Assembly (NCBI GenBank): GCA_963763575.1
Contig: CAVXPD010000018.1
Coordinates: 186,001-250,000 of the forward strand
DNA: 64,000 nt
From: Bog-473 sp963763575
GTDB taxonomy: Bacteria > Actinomycetota > Acidimicrobiia > Acidimicrobiales > RAAP-2
Direction: 5' to 3'
Positions within the stretch are counted from its first letter, which is position 1; each line of letters begins with the position of its first letter. Under the pieces are notes generated by a model. That model had not been told where the DNA came from. It ran no database searches and saw only the letters and a program-made list of their open reading frames with translations. A program made the position numbers and the translations under genes. This document shows, one piece after another, positions 52,013-61,519 of this stretch.

Positions 52013-53954
52013 CGTGCGACTGGTTGATCCAGGTCTCGTACATCTCGGCGTAGTGACCACCCAGAGCGACGAGCTCGTTGTGAGAGCCGACCTCGAGCAA
52101 TCGCCCGTCGCCGACCACCACGATGCGGTCCGCCCGCATGGCGGTCGACAACCGGTGCGCGATCAGCACCGCGGTGCGGCCCTCCAACAGCACGTCGAGC
52201 GCGGATTCCACGAGCGTCTCGGACTTGAGGTCGAGGTTCGAGGTTGCCTCGTCGAGCACGAGCACCCGGGGCTCGGCCATGAAGGCCCGGCCCAATGCGA
52301 TGAGCTGGCGCTCGCCCGAGGACAGGGACTGGCCGCGTTCGTGGACCGGCGTGTCGAGCCCATAGGGCAGCCGGTGGACGAGCTCGTCGAGGCCGACCTG
52401 ATGGACGGCGTTCCACACCTCGTCGTCCGGCGCGCCAGGCCGGGCGAACGAGATGTTGTCCCGGATGGTCCCCGCGAACAGGAACGGCTCCTGGGGAACG
52501 ACGCCGAGCTGGGAGCGCAAGGACTCGAGCGTCACCTTCCGCAGGTCGTAGCCGTCGATCAGCACCCGGCCCGCCGTGGGGTCGTAGAAGCGTGTGACGA
52601 GCTTGGCCATGGTCGACTTGCCGGCGCCCGTGGCGCCCACGAAGGCGACCGTCTCGCCCGGGGTGATCGTGAGGTCGACGTCGTGCAGCACCGGCACCGC
52701 CGGGTCGTAGCCGAACGAGACGTGGTCGAAGCGGATCTCACCCCGGATCTTGGGCAGCTCCACGGCGTCGGTGGCCTCCAGCACCGACGGCTCGGTCTCG
52801 AGCAGGTCGCGCAGCTTGAAGATCGACGCCCGGCCCTGTTGGAACGTGTTGTACTGCTGGGTCAGCAGCTGGATCGGCGCGAAGAACCGGTTCACGTACA
52901 AGAAGAACGCAGTGAGCGCGCCAAGGTTGATCTGGTGGTGCAGGAACATGTACCCGCCGAAACCGAGGATGAGGACCTGGCCGAACACGCTGAGTGCCTG
53001 GGATCCCGGCCCGTAGATGCTGGCGATCCGTCCCGTGTAGTTGTTGGCGTCACGGTAGGAGCCGACGACGTCGCGGTGCGTCTCGATGTTGTAGCGCTGG
53101 CGGTTGTGCGCCGTGACCACGCGCATGCCCTGGAGGCTCTCGGACAAGTCCGCCAGCACGAGGGCGATGCCGTCGCGCACCTTGTCGTAACCGCGCTCGG
53201 ACGCCCGCCGGAACCAGATCGACATCACGATCAGCACAGGGAGGACTCCGGCGATGGTGATCGCCGCGAGCTCCGCGTTCGTCACGAACAACAAGACCGT
53301 GATCACGACCATCGTCAAGCCCTGGATGGCGAACTGCGCCAGCCCGTCCTGCAGGAGCTGCTGCAGGTTCTCGATGTCGCTGGTCATGCGGCTCATGAGG
53401 ACCCCGGCCTTCTCCTCGGTGAAGAAGTCGAGGGAGAGCCGCTGGAGGTGGCGGAACACCTTGATGCGCAGGTCGTTCATCACCCACGAGGCGAGGCGGC
53501 CGGTGACCCGCGCCTGACCCCACTGGGCCGAAGCGGAGATCACGATCGACACCAGGTACAGCGCCGCCGCCGCCACCACGACGCCGAAGTCGTAGTGGGC
53601 GGTGGGGTTCTGCTTGCTCGGACCGGTCAGGCCGTGGTTGATCGCGTAGGAGACGAGGCTGGGCCCGGCCTGGGTGAACAGGCTGATGATCGCCACCAGC
53701 GCGACCGCCGCGGCCACCATGAGCGGATATTCCATGAGCAGACCCGTGAGCGAGAGCGGCTTCTTCTCGCTCGGTGTCGGGAGCTGCGTGAAGACGGCAT
53801 CGGACTCGCCGCGCTCGGGCTCCTCCGCCAGGAGCAGATCGACCCCGGCCTGCAGTTCCTGGGGGATGCCGCCGAAGGGCAGGCCGGCCTGCTGGGAGCC
53901 CGGGGGCCCGCCGCCGCCCATCGGGCCGCCGACCATGCCACCACCACCGAACAT
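52005..53954 (-). CDS. ABC exporter half-transporter, catalytic-glutamate subunit
   Basis: A 649-residue half exporter. The N-terminus is Gly/Met rich (GGGGMVGGPMGGGG), followed by six membrane spans (about 75-350), then an ATPase domain: Walker A GATGAGKST near 445, Q-loop GVVPQEPFLF, ABC signature LSSGERQLIALGRA near 550, Walker B VLVLDEATSNLD with the catalytic Glu, and H-loop AHRLST. The signature reads LSSGE instead of LSGGQ. It starts on the last base of the upstream ABC gene. Together they should form a heterodimeric lipid or drug exporter. Confidence 0.93.
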   Translation of the reverse strand: MFGGGGMVGGPMGGGGPPGSQQAGLPFGGIPQELQAGVDLLLAEEPERGESDAVFTQLPTPSEKKPLSLTGLLMEYPLMVAAAVALVAIISLFTQAGPSLVSYAINHGLTGPSKQNPTAHYDFGVVVAAAALYLVSIVISASAQWGQARVTGRLASWVMNDLRIKVFRHLQRLSLDFFTEEKAGVLMSRMTSDIENLQQLLQDGLAQFAIQGLTMVVITVLLFVTNAELAAITIAGVLPVLIVMSIWFRRASERGYDKVRDGIALVLADLSESLQGMRVVTAHNRQRYNIETHRDVVGSYRDANNYTGRIASIYGPGSQALSVFGQVLILGFGGYMFLHHQINLGALTAFFLYVNRFFAPIQLLTQQYNTFQQGRASIFKLRDLLETEPSVLEATDAVELPKIRGEIRFDHVSFGYDPAVPVLHDVDLTITPGETVAFVGATGAGKSTMAKLVTRFYDPTAGRVLIDGYDLRKVTLESLRSQLGVVPQEPFLFAGTIRDNISFARPGAPDDEVWNAVHQVGLDELVHRLPYGLDTPVHERGQSLSSGERQLIALGRAFMAEPRVLVLDEATSNLDLKSETLVESALDVLLEGRTAVLIAHRLSTAMRADRIVVVGDGRLLEVGSHNELVALGGHYAEMYETWINQSHAA

Positions 53955-55993
53955 CAGATCACACCCCCTTCCGGCTCGAGCACGTCCCCGTCCAGCTCGT
54001 CGTCCAACCCGAGGTCCTCGCGCCCGGCCGCGGCCTCGGTCTCGGCCTGCTCCTCGCTCGCCGCCTGGGCCAACACCTCGGAGTAGAGGGGCGTGCTGGC
54101 GAGGAGGTCGGCGTGGGTACCGTCGGCGACGATCTGTCCGCCGTCGAGGAGTATGACCCGGTCGGCCAGGCTGATCGTGGAGAGCCGGTGGGCGATGATC
54201 AGCGTGGTGCGTCCCTCCATGAGCACCCGCAGGGCCGAATGGATCCGCTGCTCCACCTTCACGTCGATAGCGCTCGTGGCGTCGTCGAGGATCAGGATGG
54301 GCGGATTGACGAGCAGGGCGCGAGCGATGGCGATGCGCTGGCGCTGGCCGCCCGACAGCGTGTAACCCCGTTCGCCCACCACGGTGTCGTAACCCTCGGA
54401 CAGGTGGCTGATGAACCCGGCGGCTCCCGCCGACTCAGCGGCGGCCTTGACCTCGTCCAGGCTCGCGTCCGGCCGCCCGTAGGCGATGTTCTCCCGGATC
54501 GACACCGAGAAGAGGAAGGGCTCGTCGAGGACGACGCCGATGTTGGCTCGCAGGCTAGTGAGCGTCAGGTCGCGCACGTCGTGGCCGTCGACGCGTACTG
54601 CGCCGCCGGTCACGTCGTAGAAGCGGGGGAGGAGCCGGGCCAGCGTCGACTTGCCGCTGCCCGTCCGCCCCACCATCGCCACTGTCTCGCCCGGCCGCAG
54701 GTGCAGGTCGAGGTTATGCAGGATGTCTCGCCGCCCGCCCCCGTCCTCCTCGCCGGACTTGGAGAGCAGGCTGTCCGCCGCGTACGCGAAGGTGACGTCG
54801 TCGAAGACGACGTCACCCGTGCTCTCGGTCAGATCGACCGCGCCGGGCCGGTCGACGATGGTCGGCTCCTCGTCGAGAATCTCGTAGATGCGAGAAGCGG
54901 ACGCGGACGCACGCTGGCCCATCATGATGAGCATCCCGAGCATCATGAACGGCGCCTGCATCATGACGAGCCACAGGTTGAACGAGATGATGGTGGCCAC
55001 CGGCAGGTGGTCGTGGATGATCATCCAGCCGCCCACGAGCAGGACGAACACGAGGCCCACCTGCGACAGGTTCTGGATCAGCGGGGTGAAGCGGGCTCGC
55101 AGATCGGCGTCCTTGATATAGGCCCACTGCACCCGGTCGGCCGCCGTTCCGAGCTGCCCGAGCTGCTGCTGCTCGGCGGCGAAGGAGCGGACCACGCGGA
55201 CGCCGTTGACGTTCTCGTCGACCACTGTGGCCACCTCGGCCAGGCGTGACTGGATCAGCCACGACACCGGGAAGAGCTTCTCCCGCATGCGGACGCCCAC
55301 CACGTAGATGAAGGGCATCGACAACATGGCCACGAACGCCAGCGGCACGCTGATGGAGAGCATGAAGGCGAAGGCGACGATGGCGATGGAGCACTGGACG
55401 AGGATCATCGGCGCAAAGGTGAGGTACATCTGCACCGAACGGATATCGGAGTTCGCTCGCGAGATCAGCTGCCCCGACTGCACGCGGTCGTAGAACGGGA
55501 ACGACAAGCGTGAGAAGTGCTCGTAGAGCATGTTGCGCAGGTCGAACTCGATCGAGTACGCAACCTTGAAGAGGTTCGAGCGCGAGATGTAGCCGAACAA
55601 TCCGGTGAAGACACCGAGTACTGCGATCAAGATGACGTAGTTTCGCAGCCCGGCCGTATTGTGCACGAGCGCGTCCGTGATGCTGTTCTGCAGGAGCAGC
55701 GGCACCCACACCTGGATCAAAAGGCCGGCGAACGCGAAGAACAGTGCGGCGAACCACTGCTTCTTGTGCGACATGACGATCGGCGCAGCGCGGCGGATCC
55801 ACGACTGGGACTCGTCCGGGTTGATGGTCGCCGTCGGCTTCTCGTACCGGCTGATCGCTCCCATCGGGACGTAGGCCGCGAACGGCAGCGTCTTCTCGTC
55901 GGTGGCCACCGCTCCGTCCGACGCCCGGCCGTTTCCGGCGGCCGGCCCCTGTTCCGCCCCGGCCTGCTCGAGCCGGTCCTCGGTCTTGCTCAT
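53954..55993 (-). CDS. ABC exporter half-transporter with degenerate Walker B
   Basis: A 679-residue half exporter. After about 75 cytosolic residues there are six spans (about 75-360) and an ATPase domain: Walker A GRTGSGKST near 465, LSGGQRQRIAIARAL near 570 as consensus signature, Walker B LILDDATSAID near 592 with Asp in place of the catalytic Glu, and AHRLST. The partner has the Glu but a degenerate signature (LSSGE), so one complete ATP site is built from both halves, as in TM287/288 and BmrCD. ATG at 55993 overlaps the MarR gene stop by four bases. Confidence 0.93.
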   Translation of the reverse strand: MSKTEDRLEQAGAEQGPAAGNGRASDGAVATDEKTLPFAAYVPMGAISRYEKPTATINPDESQSWIRRAAPIVMSHKKQWFAALFFAFAGLLIQVWVPLLLQNSITDALVHNTAGLRNYVILIAVLGVFTGLFGYISRSNLFKVAYSIEFDLRNMLYEHFSRLSFPFYDRVQSGQLISRANSDIRSVQMYLTFAPMILVQCSIAIVAFAFMLSISVPLAFVAMLSMPFIYVVGVRMREKLFPVSWLIQSRLAEVATVVDENVNGVRVVRSFAAEQQQLGQLGTAADRVQWAYIKDADLRARFTPLIQNLSQVGLVFVLLVGGWMIIHDHLPVATIISFNLWLVMMQAPFMMLGMLIMMGQRASASASRIYEILDEEPTIVDRPGAVDLTESTGDVVFDDVTFAYAADSLLSKSGEEDGGGRRDILHNLDLHLRPGETVAMVGRTGSGKSTLARLLPRFYDVTGGAVRVDGHDVRDLTLTSLRANIGVVLDEPFLFSVSIRENIAYGRPDASLDEVKAAAESAGAAGFISHLSEGYDTVVGERGYTLSGGQRQRIAIARALLVNPPILILDDATSAIDVKVEQRIHSALRVLMEGRTTLIIAHRLSTISLADRVILLDGGQIVADGTHADLLASTPLYSEVLAQAASEEQAETEAAAGREDLGLDDELDGDVLEPEGGVI

Positions 55994-56580
55994 CGGCCCG
56001 CACCCCCGGCCGCGTCGTGTGCCGCCACACCCACGGCCTGGTCGGCGCCCTGGGCCGCGGCGCGCACGCGGTGGTCCTCGGCGAGGGCCTGGCCCCACAA
56101 CTCGAGCGACCGCAGCGCCATCGCCTCGTCCTTGTCGGGGAGGCGCCCGGCGATGGACGCGAGGTAGCCGTCGACGGTGCGGTCCGCGTCGGCACTGGCC
56201 CGGGCCCCCGCCTCGGTCAGTCGCAGCGCCACCCGCCGGCGGTCGGCGTCCTCCTGGCGCCGGTCGACCAGGCCGCGTGCCTCGAGCCCGTCGATCAGCG
56301 CCGTGATCGAGGGGCGGCGCACGGCGAGGCGCTCCGCCAGGCCGGAGGCGGCCGCCGAGCCCTCGGCCAGGATCGAGAGCACCCTGTACTGGGGCAACGT
56401 GAGGTCCACCTCGGCCAGGGCCACCTCGACCCGCTTGGACAGCCAGGCCGCGACACGGCCGTAGGACCCCGGCTGGGGGGCACCTCCGGTGGCGGTCTTG
56501 GGCGGCTTCGGGGCCTTGGCGTCGGACTTCAGCCGTGCGGCCGCGCCGGTCGAGAGGGGTGAGGTCACAGACATTTCCAT
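55990..56580 (-). CDS. MarR family transcriptional regulator
   Basis: A 196-residue MarR-type winged-helix repressor. The domain spans about residues 40-160: LTLPQYRVLSILAEG, GLAERLAVRRPSITALIDGLEARGLVDRRQEDADRRRVAL (in part: AERLAVRRPSITALIDGLEARG and DRRRVALRLTEAG) with a helical C-terminus. N-terminal 35 residues are basic and probably disordered. It is the first gene of the operon with the two ABC half-transporters and carries a perfect operator next to its start, so it most likely represses its own efflux operon. Confidence 0.92.
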   Translation of the reverse strand: MEMSVTSPLSTGAAARLKSDAKAPKPPKTATGGAPQPGSYGRVAAWLSKRVEVALAEVDLTLPQYRVLSILAEGSAAASGLAERLAVRRPSITALIDGLEARGLVDRRQEDADRRRVALRLTEAGARASADADRTVDGYLASIAGRLPDKDEAMALRSLELWGQALAEDHRVRAAAQGADQAVGVAAHDAAGGAGR

Positions 56581-56589
56581 CGATCTTAC

Positions 56590-56606
56590 AGTTAGAAGCT
56601 CTAACT
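56590..56606. promoter_or_regulatory. MarR-type operator
   Basis: AGTTAGAAGCTCTAACT is a perfect inverted repeat AGTTAGA-N3-TCTAACT, ten bases upstream of the MarR start codon. Size and symmetry are those of MarR-family binding sites. Confidence 0.75.
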
Positions 56607-56610
56607 ACGT

Positions 56611-56659
56611 GCAGGCGCCCCGTCCCGGGGCCGGGGCAGGCGCCCCGTCCCGGGGCCGG
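56611..56659. repeat. 25-bp tandem duplication beyond the MarR operator
   Basis: A 24-base GC-rich unit beginning GCAGGCGCCCC is present at 56611-56634 and again at 56636-56659, identical over the unit. Each copy contains a CCCCGTCCCGGGG stem. Confidence 0.85.
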
Positions 56660-57215
56660 CGCCAAGCCCATTCGGCGGCGCGGTCCGAGACGTCGTACAC
56701 CTCCGTCGAGGGCAGTGAGGACCGGTCTTCGACGACCCAGACTGGCGGCGACGCCAACAGCTCTGCCGAGTCGGTCGCCGAGACCCCGAAATCTAGGGGA
56801 CGCCCGACCCACCGGGTTCTTTTCCGTGACGTTCCAGGGCGCCGAAGCGGGCCACGCGACATCACGATGAAGACGACCAGCGGCGCCAACCCGGCTGCGC
56901 CGAGCGCTCTGAGCATCAACGGGGAGAGTCTCTCCGACACCTGGTTCCACCGCTCGTGACCTTCGTGTATTGCTGGACGGTTCTGCCGGCGCGAACCTGC
57001 GGTCAGCAACCACCCGCTGATCCCGTGGACGATCCAGCAGTTCGTGCGTCCGGACGTCCAGAGGCCCGAAAATGGGGGCTGCTTTTCCAATGTCCTCCGA
57101 TTAGCATCGGTCGCGTGGCGCCCAGGGGTCGTGCAATGCCTGACGAGGTTCGTTGCGTTGTCGCCTGCTCTGGCCGCACTCGTGCGGTCTTTCCGCGACA
57201 GGTCGGGTCGTAGTC

Positions 57216-57821
57216 GTGCCGGCAGACGAACGTGTCAACGCTCCCTACGACTCGTCCGAGTGGCGCGAACTGACCAAGAAGGCGCAGTGGGACTCTCTCC
57301 ACGCGTACGGCGATCTGCTTGCGAGAGCTGTACCAGACGGTTGGGCGCGACGTCTGGTTGATCTGAACGTGCGCTACTACGAGGAGCTCCTCAAGGGGTC
57401 ACAGGCGCTCAGCGACCAGTGGTTCGACGAGGTCGAACGCGTCGCGCCGGCTTGGCCGCGCGGTCGTGACGAGCACGCCGAACGCCCTGAAAGACCCAAA
57501 CGGGTGGTCCCTATGTCCCTCCACGCCTCGGTGGGCGAGACGGCGCAGGGTTCGATCACGCTGCGTAACCAGGAGCGCACCGAAACGCAGATCTCGTTTC
57601 TGGTTTCGGACTTCACGAGCAGCGACGGCGAGTCGATGCGCCCCGCGATCGCGGTCGTTCCCGAGAGGTTCGAGCTGGCGCCCCTCGAAGAACGAGTCGT
57701 GGTCATCGAGGTGCAGCTCGAGCCCGACATTTTTTTGCCCGGCAAGGTGTTCCGCGGGGCGGTGGCGGTACGCGGCTATGACAACCTGGAGCTCTCACTG
57801 AGCGTCTGGTCTGATGAGTAG
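57216..57821 (+). CDS. Hypothetical protein: phasin-like helical region plus beta-sandwich domain
   Basis: A 201-residue cytosolic-looking protein, no family recognised. Residues about 8-80 are amphipathic helices, KKAQWDSLHAYGDLLARA and NVRYYEELLKGSQALSDQW, which recall phasin/PhaE-type granule proteins. After a charged linker, residues about 100-201 form a beta-sandwich of the Ig/NEW3 style: HASVGETAQGSITLRNQERT, VPERFELAPLEERVVVIEV (in part) and GAVAVRGYDNLELSLSVW. The same fold type recurs in the partial gene at 63429. GTG start; the DUF362 gene begins six bases after its stop. Confidence 0.6.
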   Translation: MPADERVNAPYDSSEWRELTKKAQWDSLHAYGDLLARAVPDGWARRLVDLNVRYYEELLKGSQALSDQWFDEVERVAPAWPRGRDEHAERPERPKRVVPMSLHASVGETAQGSITLRNQERTETQISFLVSDFTSSDGESMRPAIAVVPERFELAPLEERVVVIEVQLEPDIFLPGKVFRGAVAVRGYDNLELSLSVWSDE

Positions 57822-57827
57822 ACGGCG

Positions 57828-59921
57828 GTGAACGGTTCGCTCTGCGCAATCGTCTGCGATCTCAACCCAAGGGCGGCGCTCGAAGACGCGCTGCAGCGCT
57901 GTGAAGTGTGGTCGCAACTGACGACTCTCACTGGTGAGCGAGACGCAAGCGACATGCGGGTGTTCGTGCTCCCCGATCTCAACGTCTTCGAACCTGACGG
58001 GTCGACCGGCACGCAGCCCGCGTTGGTCGAGCATCTTGTCGACCTGCTGGCCGACCAGGGGTACACGTCCGTCACCGTCGGATCTGGTCCTGACGGAGCG
58101 GCACGGATTCTGGACAATCGGGACGTCCTCGTGATCGCGGACCTGACCGGCTACCGATACGTCACGGATCGTGACAATCCATACGACGTCGTCGACCTGA
58201 GTGAGGATCTGGTGGACGCACCATTCCCGCCGGCCAGCGCATTGCACGGGTCGAGACTCGCGGAATCGTGGGTCAACGCCGACATCCGGATCAGCTTTGC
58301 CAAGAACAAGACGCATGCGGAACATGGATTCGCCCTGACCGTGCACAACCTCTTGGGCGCGCTGCCCTTGCGGGACCGCGCCTATCACTACCGCTCTCGC
58401 CTCAAGCCCTGGGACACCTGTGTCGACCTGCTGCAGGCGACCCCGGTGCACGTGGCCATCGTCGACGCCATCGTCAGCAATCACGGCAGTCTGGGCGACC
58501 GGATGCCCCGCCCGCTGCGGACCGACACCATCATCGCAGGGACGGACGCAATCCTCGTCGACTTCGTGGCGGCCTCCAAAATGAACACCGATCCCTACGC
58601 GTCGCCGGTCAACGCAAAGGCACTGCACGACCTCGGTCTCCCGCCGAAGTACGAGATGCTCGGGGACCTCAGCCCCTACGAAGGCTGGGAGAACGTTCAT
58701 CCGTTGCAGGCTGCGTCCCTGCAGCGGATCGACGAGTCGCCTCGCCTCGCCACCCACCTGATGTCTGCCACCGTCCGCCCGGACGCCGAGCTGTTCCCGT
58801 TCCAACGGGACCTGACCGATCGGGTGAACCGGGTCTCAGCGCCTGTGCTGGCGAGCCCCTGGGCGACGTGGGGCTATGCCTGGTTGGCCGCCGTGGTGGA
58901 CGGAGTTCAGGCCTGGCGGACCATGTTCGACAAGGCCGCTCTCGCCCGCATGGAGGTGCCGCTCGACCTCGACCTGAGTTCGTACACCCGGGCCGATTAC
59001 GACGATGTCGTCGACTATCTCGCGCCGCTCGAGGCCCTGGTGGGCGCGGTCCCCCCGGACGAGAACGGCCTCCGCTGGCGCTATGTCGACGGGTCGGTGC
59101 TCTTCCATTACGCCAAGGTGCTCCGGATCGACTTCGACGAATTCGTGGACGTCGTGCCGGTTCGCAACGCCATCACGTGGATGAAGGACTACATCGGCGG
59201 GCAGACCGTGGCCATCCACCGCGACGGCGAAGGAAGAGTCACGCATCAGGCGGAACGCAATATATATCTACCCCAGCCCAACTGGCTCGTCCTCTACGGC
59301 GGATCAGTGATCGACGTGGCCAAGCTCGAAACGATCCGCTACCTCGAGGACGAGCACAAGATCGTATGGCGCACGGTCCACAGCAGCAACGACTCGGCCA
59401 CCCACGATGACGGGAGCGTCAGGTTCGCCCGCGTCGATGCCGGGACGGAGATCACGGTCGTCGCGCGTCAGCATTTCAAGCTTCCACCGTTCTGGCAGAT
59501 GGTCAATCTCGATCGGCTTCCCGAGATCAAGAACCGGTTCGTGGGCGCGGAGTACTACAAATTCTTCGACGAGACGATCGACAATTTTGCGAGGGCCTAC
59601 GCGGGCGAGGACATGCAGATCGGGCGCGCCTGGTCGCCGCTCCACGGTGAGGAGGGCGACGAGCACGAGGAAGTCGACCTTGTGACCCGCGCACGTGAAG
59701 TGATGAGTCGGTTTGGCGGCCGTCAGGACGTCGGGGGCACCCTGGACGAAAACGGGTTTCGGCACTTCGAGGGACCGCGAGAACTGGATGCCGGGGAGCC
59801 GCAGACAGGATTCCTCGGCAACGGGCTCCGCCGTCGGGTGCCGCCGGACGTCTCGGGTTGGTGGTCGGATCTCGCACGCCAGGTCGGCAAGGACCTCGGT
59901 GTGGTGGTCCTCGAGGAGTGA
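57828..59921 (+). CDS. DUF362 protein with C-terminal extension (possible SRPBCC-like region)
   Basis: A 697-residue protein. Residues about 1-300 form a DUF362 (COG2006) domain: VTVGSGPDG, SFAKNKTHAEHGFALTVHNLLGALP (in part: FAKNKTHAEHGFALTVHNLLG) and a DFVAASKMNTDPY segment. No ferredoxin cysteines are seen, unlike many DUF362 proteins. Residues about 300-420 are helical. Residues about 430-600 form an alpha/beta domain with TWMKDYIGGQTVAIHRD and VDAGTEITVVARQHFKLPPFW (in part: TEITVVARQHFKLPPFW) that resembles a SRPBCC/START fold; this is tentative. GTG start; stop overlaps the epimerase GTG (GTGA). Confidence 0.65.
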   Translation: MNGSLCAIVCDLNPRAALEDALQRCEVWSQLTTLTGERDASDMRVFVLPDLNVFEPDGSTGTQPALVEHLVDLLADQGYTSVTVGSGPDGAARILDNRDVLVIADLTGYRYVTDRDNPYDVVDLSEDLVDAPFPPASALHGSRLAESWVNADIRISFAKNKTHAEHGFALTVHNLLGALPLRDRAYHYRSRLKPWDTCVDLLQATPVHVAIVDAIVSNHGSLGDRMPRPLRTDTIIAGTDAILVDFVAASKMNTDPYASPVNAKALHDLGLPPKYEMLGDLSPYEGWENVHPLQAASLQRIDESPRLATHLMSATVRPDAELFPFQRDLTDRVNRVSAPVLASPWATWGYAWLAAVVDGVQAWRTMFDKAALARMEVPLDLDLSSYTRADYDDVVDYLAPLEALVGAVPPDENGLRWRYVDGSVLFHYAKVLRIDFDEFVDVVPVRNAITWMKDYIGGQTVAIHRDGEGRVTHQAERNIYLPQPNWLVLYGGSVIDVAKLETIRYLEDEHKIVWRTVHSSNDSATHDDGSVRFARVDAGTEITVVARQHFKLPPFWQMVNLDRLPEIKNRFVGAEYYKFFDETIDNFARAYAGEDMQIGRAWSPLHGEEGDEHEEVDLVTRAREVMSRFGGRQDVGGTLDENGFRHFEGPRELDAGEPQTGFLGNGLRRRVPPDVSGWWSDLARQVGKDLGVVVLEE

Positions 59922-60988
59922 GAGCACTCGTCACCGGGTCGAACGGACTGATCGGCTCCAACATCGTGCGTGCCCTTGTGGGCCAAGGGCACGAGGTGTG
60001 CGCCCTGGTGCGGCCGACCAGCGACCTCAGGGCCCTGCAAGGGCTCCAGGTCCAGCAGATCCATGGAGACGTGCTGGACCGGGGCTCCCTGGAGACGGCC
60101 ATGGTCCGCTCCGATGTCGTCTTTCACACCGCCGGCGTGTTCAGCTACTGGACCGAGGACGAGGAGCATCTCGAGTCAGTCGTGCTCGAAGGAACTCGCA
60201 ACGCCGTGGAAGCAGCCGCCCGTGTCGGCGTCGGCCGATTCGTTCTGACGTCGTCGTCGGTGACCTGCGGCTCGTCTCGACGTCCCGAGCCACGGGACGA
60301 GCGGGACTCGCTGCGTGACCCCGATGCGCCTCCCTACTACGTCATGAAGGACCGCCAGGAGCGAGAGGCTCTGGAACTGGCCCGCGCACTCGATGTCGAT
60401 CTGGTGGCGGTCTGCCCAGCCATAACCGTCGGCGGACCCGACTACCGCCTGCTCCCGAGCAACGCCATCATCGTCAACTACCTGAACGATCCCTTCTCCT
60501 TCACCTTCCCGGGTGGGTGCAACGTGGTGCACGTCGAGGACGTTGCGCTCGGTCATGTCCTCGTGGCTGAGCAGGGCGTTCGGGGGGAGCGGTATCTCCT
60601 CGGCTCGGAGAACCTGACATGGGCGGAGATCCATCGAACAATCGCCGAACTCTGTGGAGTGCGGGGCCCCACCCTCACGACCACGCTCACGGCGGCCTAC
60701 CTGGCTGCCTCGGCGATGGAGTTGGCTTCCCGGTGGACAAAGAAGCCGCCCGCATCCACTCGGGCCGAGGCCAAGGCGCTCGGTCGGTACTACTGGTATC
60801 GCTCCGATCGAGCGATGGCCATTGGTTACCGTCCCCGTCCGAGTCGTCGGGCCCTGGCTCAGGCGATCGCGTGGTTGCTCGAAAGTCCCCACATGACGAG
60901 TTCGATGCGGTCCCGCTTGCACCCGAATCCTGAAGTCACCGGGACCGCACCGACGGAGTGGCGGATCATCACGGGAGGAAGGGCATGA
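59918..60988 (+). CDS. NAD-dependent epimerase/dehydratase family protein (dihydroflavonol-reductase-like)
   Basis: A 356-residue extended SDR. The dinucleotide motif is TGSNGLIGSNIV near residue 7. Later come HTAGVFSYW near 68, GTRNAVEAA near 91, TSSSVTCGSS near 108, the catalytic-region YYVMKDRQEREAL near 142 (YxxxK), and CPAITVGGPDYR near 165. It resembles dihydroflavonol reductases and hopanoid-associated epimerases. Substrate could be a sterol-, isoprenoid- or flavonoid-like carbonyl. GTG overlaps the DUF362 stop, and its own stop overlaps the SRPBCC start. Confidence 0.85.
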   Translation: MRALVTGSNGLIGSNIVRALVGQGHEVCALVRPTSDLRALQGLQVQQIHGDVLDRGSLETAMVRSDVVFHTAGVFSYWTEDEEHLESVVLEGTRNAVEAAARVGVGRFVLTSSSVTCGSSRRPEPRDERDSLRDPDAPPYYVMKDRQEREALELARALDVDLVAVCPAITVGGPDYRLLPSNAIIVNYLNDPFSFTFPGGCNVVHVEDVALGHVLVAEQGVRGERYLLGSENLTWAEIHRTIAELCGVRGPTLTTTLTAAYLAASAMELASRWTKKPPASTRAEAKALGRYYWYRSDRAMAIGYRPRPSRRALAQAIAWLLESPHMTSSMRSRLHPNPEVTGTAPTEWRIITGGRA

Positions 60989-61515
60989 AGCCGTTTCGCA
61001 CGCTCGCGGTGGTTCGACAGGACCGGGCCACGGTGTGGAGCCTGATGCGCGATCGGCTCGATGAACTCGTTCCCCACATCAGCGACGTAGACAGCGTGAC
61101 GGTCTCGTCGCGCAGCGAAGATCCCGATGGCACGGTGCGCCTGGTCAACCTGTGGCGAGCCAAGGCCGACGTCCCCGTGTTGTTGCGCTCGGTCGTCAAG
61201 CCCGAGATGCTGGCCTGGATCGATAGGGCGGAATGGCTTCCCGGTGACTGGGTGTGCCATTGGAGGATCGAGCCCCAGGTCTTCTCTGACCGGGTGGATT
61301 GCGTCGGGTCGACCCGCTACGAGGAGGCGATGGGTGGCAGAGGGACCCGCATCGTCCTCGAAGGTGAGCTCGACGTCGCACCCGGCAAGCTTCCCGGAGT
61401 CACCTCGCTCATCGGTGGTCCGACCGCCCGAGGGATCGAAGCGTTCGTCACCGGCCTGGTGCCCCGGAACTTCCAGAAACTTGCAAAGGCCATTTCGGCC
61501 CATGCCGGGTCCTAG
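60985..61515 (+). CDS. SRPBCC (START-like) family protein
   Basis: A 176-residue protein of the START/polyketide-cyclase superfamily by pattern: an N-terminal RTLAVVRQDRATVWSLMRD, followed by strands ending VLLRSVVKPEMLAWIDR and a long C-terminal helix GIEAFVTGLVPRNFQKLAKAI. Such proteins bind lipids or hydrophobic ligands in a central cavity. GGGAGG precedes the ATG (60985) and its start overlaps the epimerase stop (ATGA), so this is the last gene of the four-gene operon. The convergent propeller gene ends five bases away. Confidence 0.72.
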   Translation: MKPFRTLAVVRQDRATVWSLMRDRLDELVPHISDVDSVTVSSRSEDPDGTVRLVNLWRAKADVPVLLRSVVKPEMLAWIDRAEWLPGDWVCHWRIEPQVFSDRVDCVGSTRYEEAMGGRGTRIVLEGELDVAPGKLPGVTSLIGGPTARGIEAFVTGLVPRNFQKLAKAISAHAGS

Positions 61516-61519
61516 CTGC

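Larger units (their letters stand above)
56581..57215. other. Intergenic region upstream of the MarR and beta-sandwich operons, 635 bp
   Basis: It holds the MarR operator and the 25-bp duplication at its left end. Further right no convincing reading frame or strong hairpin was seen. It must contain the promoters of the divergent MarR and 57216 operons. Confidence 0.5.

Noticed and set aside
57003..57302. Minus-strand frame of about 100 codons in the gap upstream of the 57216 gene
   Set aside because: No ribosome site, no recognisable homology and it overlaps the supported gene at 57216.
58812..58830. CCGATCGGGTGA similar to the island palindrome
   Set aside because: It lies within the DUF362 coding region and only one half matches, so it is likely chance.
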